64,000 nt of DNA, taken from contig JAHDVF020000980.1 of NCBI GenBank assembly GCA_022606425.2, forward strand, positions 558,001-622,000, given 5' to 3'. The stretch comes from Lepidostoma basale (taxonomy: Eukaryota > Arthropoda > Insecta > Trichoptera > Lepidostomatidae). Position 1 is the first letter of the stretch. The number at the start of each line of letters is the position of its first letter. This document shows positions 62,921-64,000 of the stretch, one piece after another. The position numbers were made by a program, and so were the translations under genes. Below the pieces are notes generated by a model that did no database searches, had not been told where the DNA came from, and saw only the letters and a program-made list of their open reading frames with translations.

Positions 62921-63240
62921 AGAAATGTGAAGTTATGTATCAATGTTCAAAATACACCAATTAAAATATTAATTTAAAACACATCTGTGAGATTCAATCT
63001 ATCAAAGATGGAATAAAACGGTAACAGAATGGGGACTTCGGGCAGATATAAAAAATAGATGGAGACATAAAAATAGATGGATAGGCTGATGGTGTCAGGA
63101 GAATAGTTGAAGACTGGATGCAGATAGCGTAAAACAGGAATGTATGGAGTTTAAGTATTGAGGAGGCATGTGTCCAGCAGTTGACGGAATCAGCTATATG
63201 AAAGGGTTCAAATATTACTTTAGATTAGTTTTGTACATAC
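62921..63240. other. Unassigned intron sequence with LINE-like scraps
   Basis: 63040-63190 contains possible RTE scraps (IDGQADGVRRIVEDWMQIA-like, GVMCPAVDG). Not firmly assignable. Confidence 0.35.
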
Positions 63241-63403
63241 TGATCCAAACAGTGTGTTGCTGTCAAAACCCAGTTTTCGTTTATGATTGCCCCAGCGCAG
63301 ATGTGCTTGTCGAATTGTCTTATAGACACCTGGTACTTGGCCTCGTCATCCTTTGCATCTTCCACACCGGCAGGTTCTTGTCTCTTCTCACGGAGTTCGC
63401 TAG
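63241..63403 (-). CDS. Serine-protease-like gene 2, exon 2 (His57)
   Basis: 163 bp, same phases as gene 1, acceptor CCATTTTGCAG, donor GTATGT. It encodes SELREKRQEPAGVEDAKDDE, AKYQVSIRQFDKHICAGAII and NENWVLTATHCLD. From AKDDE to HCLD it is identical to gene 1, far more conserved than the other exons. The triad His is present. KRQEPAGVEDA stands where active enzymes have R-IVGG. 63404-63555 is conserved with gene 1 upstream DNA, but a first exon could not be fixed. Confidence 0.88.
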
Positions 63404-63554
63404 CTGCAAAATGGTATAATGACCTGAATTCATTGTTAAGTTATTAATCATCACATCGTTGGGGCATTTTGTTGTTCTCCGAAGACGATTAAAAACAAAC
63501 ACGAACAGCGCCAGCCTCCATTCAACAAAGATCCATGTTCCTGGACTAAAACTA

Positions 63555-63870
63555 AATATCGCTTCGTTTACCCAAAGGGTCGTTTACCCAACCAAGAGAT
63601 CCGTACGATGGCCCAGCAGCCCCTTATAACGAGCACCGTGAGTCCAGAATCAAGATCCTGTACGCGTCTAGACCGACTGAACTAAGACCTCTTGGAAGGT
63701 CTACACAGTGCCTAATGGACAATATTCTGGCTGACCTGGCTAGGTTGGGCGAATCGGACTGCTGGGAGCAAAAAGCGCAGGTTCGTGGAGCTAGGCGAAA
63801 AATCATCAAGGAGGCTAAAACTCTTCAAGAGTTGTATGGCCATAGGAAGTAAGTAAGTTACCCAAAGGGT
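63555..63870 (+). mobile_element. RTE-9 LINE 3' fragment
   Basis: SRIKILYASRPTELRPLGRS, TQCLMDNILADLARLGESDC, WEQKAQVRGARRKIIKEAKT and LQELYGHRK, a stop, then an AAGTAAGTAAGT tail. The L-x-x-LG-x-x-x-W ... R ... EAKTL-x-x-L end is typical of one RTE-type lineage. Confidence 0.7.
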
Positions 63871-64000
63871 TAGATCAAAACAAAGGACTACCACACTCTT
63901 CTATCCTGAAATGTTATTGTCTTAACCATTCAACATATTTTGACCCTTCACGTAGCCGACATTTCATATTTGATTGATTTGATCATGCCACGTTTTACTT
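63860..64000 (-). mobile_element. RTE-1 LINE 3' fragment cut by the window end
   Basis: Degenerate - strand 3' end: GGTAGTCCTTTGTTTTGATC, then the NVGYVKGQN-like and SKTWHDQINQI segments running off the window. Confidence 0.65.

Noticed and set aside
63404..63555. First exon (signal peptide) of protease gene 2
   Set aside because: The DNA is conserved with gene 1, but the ATG frames hit stops, and no frame gives a signal peptide joined by a phase-1 donor to 63403, so no start was called.

Overview
The window looks like intron-rich, low-GC, repeat-saturated nuclear DNA from an insect or close arthropod relative. The evidence is spliced genes with GT-AG introns, RTE, jockey-like and Penelope-like retroelements, mariner, hAT-like, piggyBac-like and pogo-like DNA transposons, and tRNA-derived SINEs. 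The order cannot be fixed. There are no bacterial-style operons, and almost all open frames are transposon remains or their antisense shadows.

Host genes. (1) Two exons of a furin-type proprotein convertase lie on the + strand (19780-19965, 34449-34583). They carry the prodomain cleavage site RPKR and the catalytic-Asp motif SILDDGIQ, are separated by a 14.5-kb intron full of transposons, and most resemble insect Furin 2. No later furin exon was seen before the window ends. (2) Two tandem chymotrypsin/trypsin-fold genes lie on the - strand. Gene 1 has exons at 49646-49808, 47815-48070, 46089-46220 and 44172-44564; gene 2 has them at 63241-63403, 61753-62008, 60386-60517 and 58432-58815. Exons 2-4 have identical lengths and phases in both copies. 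Both copies keep His, Asp and Ser of the triad, but lack the IVGG amino terminus and the glycine before DSGG, and carry an 82-85 residue carboxy-terminal extension. The signal-peptide exon of neither copy could be resolved.

Transposons. The dominant family, called RTE-1 here, is an RTE-clade-like LINE that ends in a TTAG, TTTG or TTG microsatellite and has about 30 mostly 5'-truncated copies. At least eight further related lineages (RTE-2 to RTE-9) are present as 3' fragments. They share a domain downstream of the reverse transcriptase with a W-x-GH-x-x-R motif followed by GRP-x-x-x-W. Other layers are a jockey-like LINE with a GATTT tail, a LINE RNase H fragment, and Penelope-like element (PLE) pieces with GIY-YIG domains and hammerhead-ribozyme-like motifs. 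There is also a nearly intact DD34D mariner, a deleted mariner, another mariner fragment, a piggyBac-like element at TTAA, two hAT-like elements, a pogo-like MITE and two SINE families. Family A is a hairpin-forming repeat, family B is a non-autonomous repeat that borrows the RTE-1 3' end, and family K is a dispersed repeat.

Layout. 1-19.7 kb: nested RTE, PLE, piggyBac-like, hAT-like and family A remains. 19.8-34.6 kb: furin exons and the TE-filled intron, with the mariner at 23.7-24.9 kb and a 112-bp tandem array near 30 kb. 34.6-44 kb: families K and B, a hAT-like MITE, a mariner fragment, SINEs, and an inverted RTE-8/PLE structure. 44-64 kb: the duplicated serine-protease-like genes with transposons in every intron.
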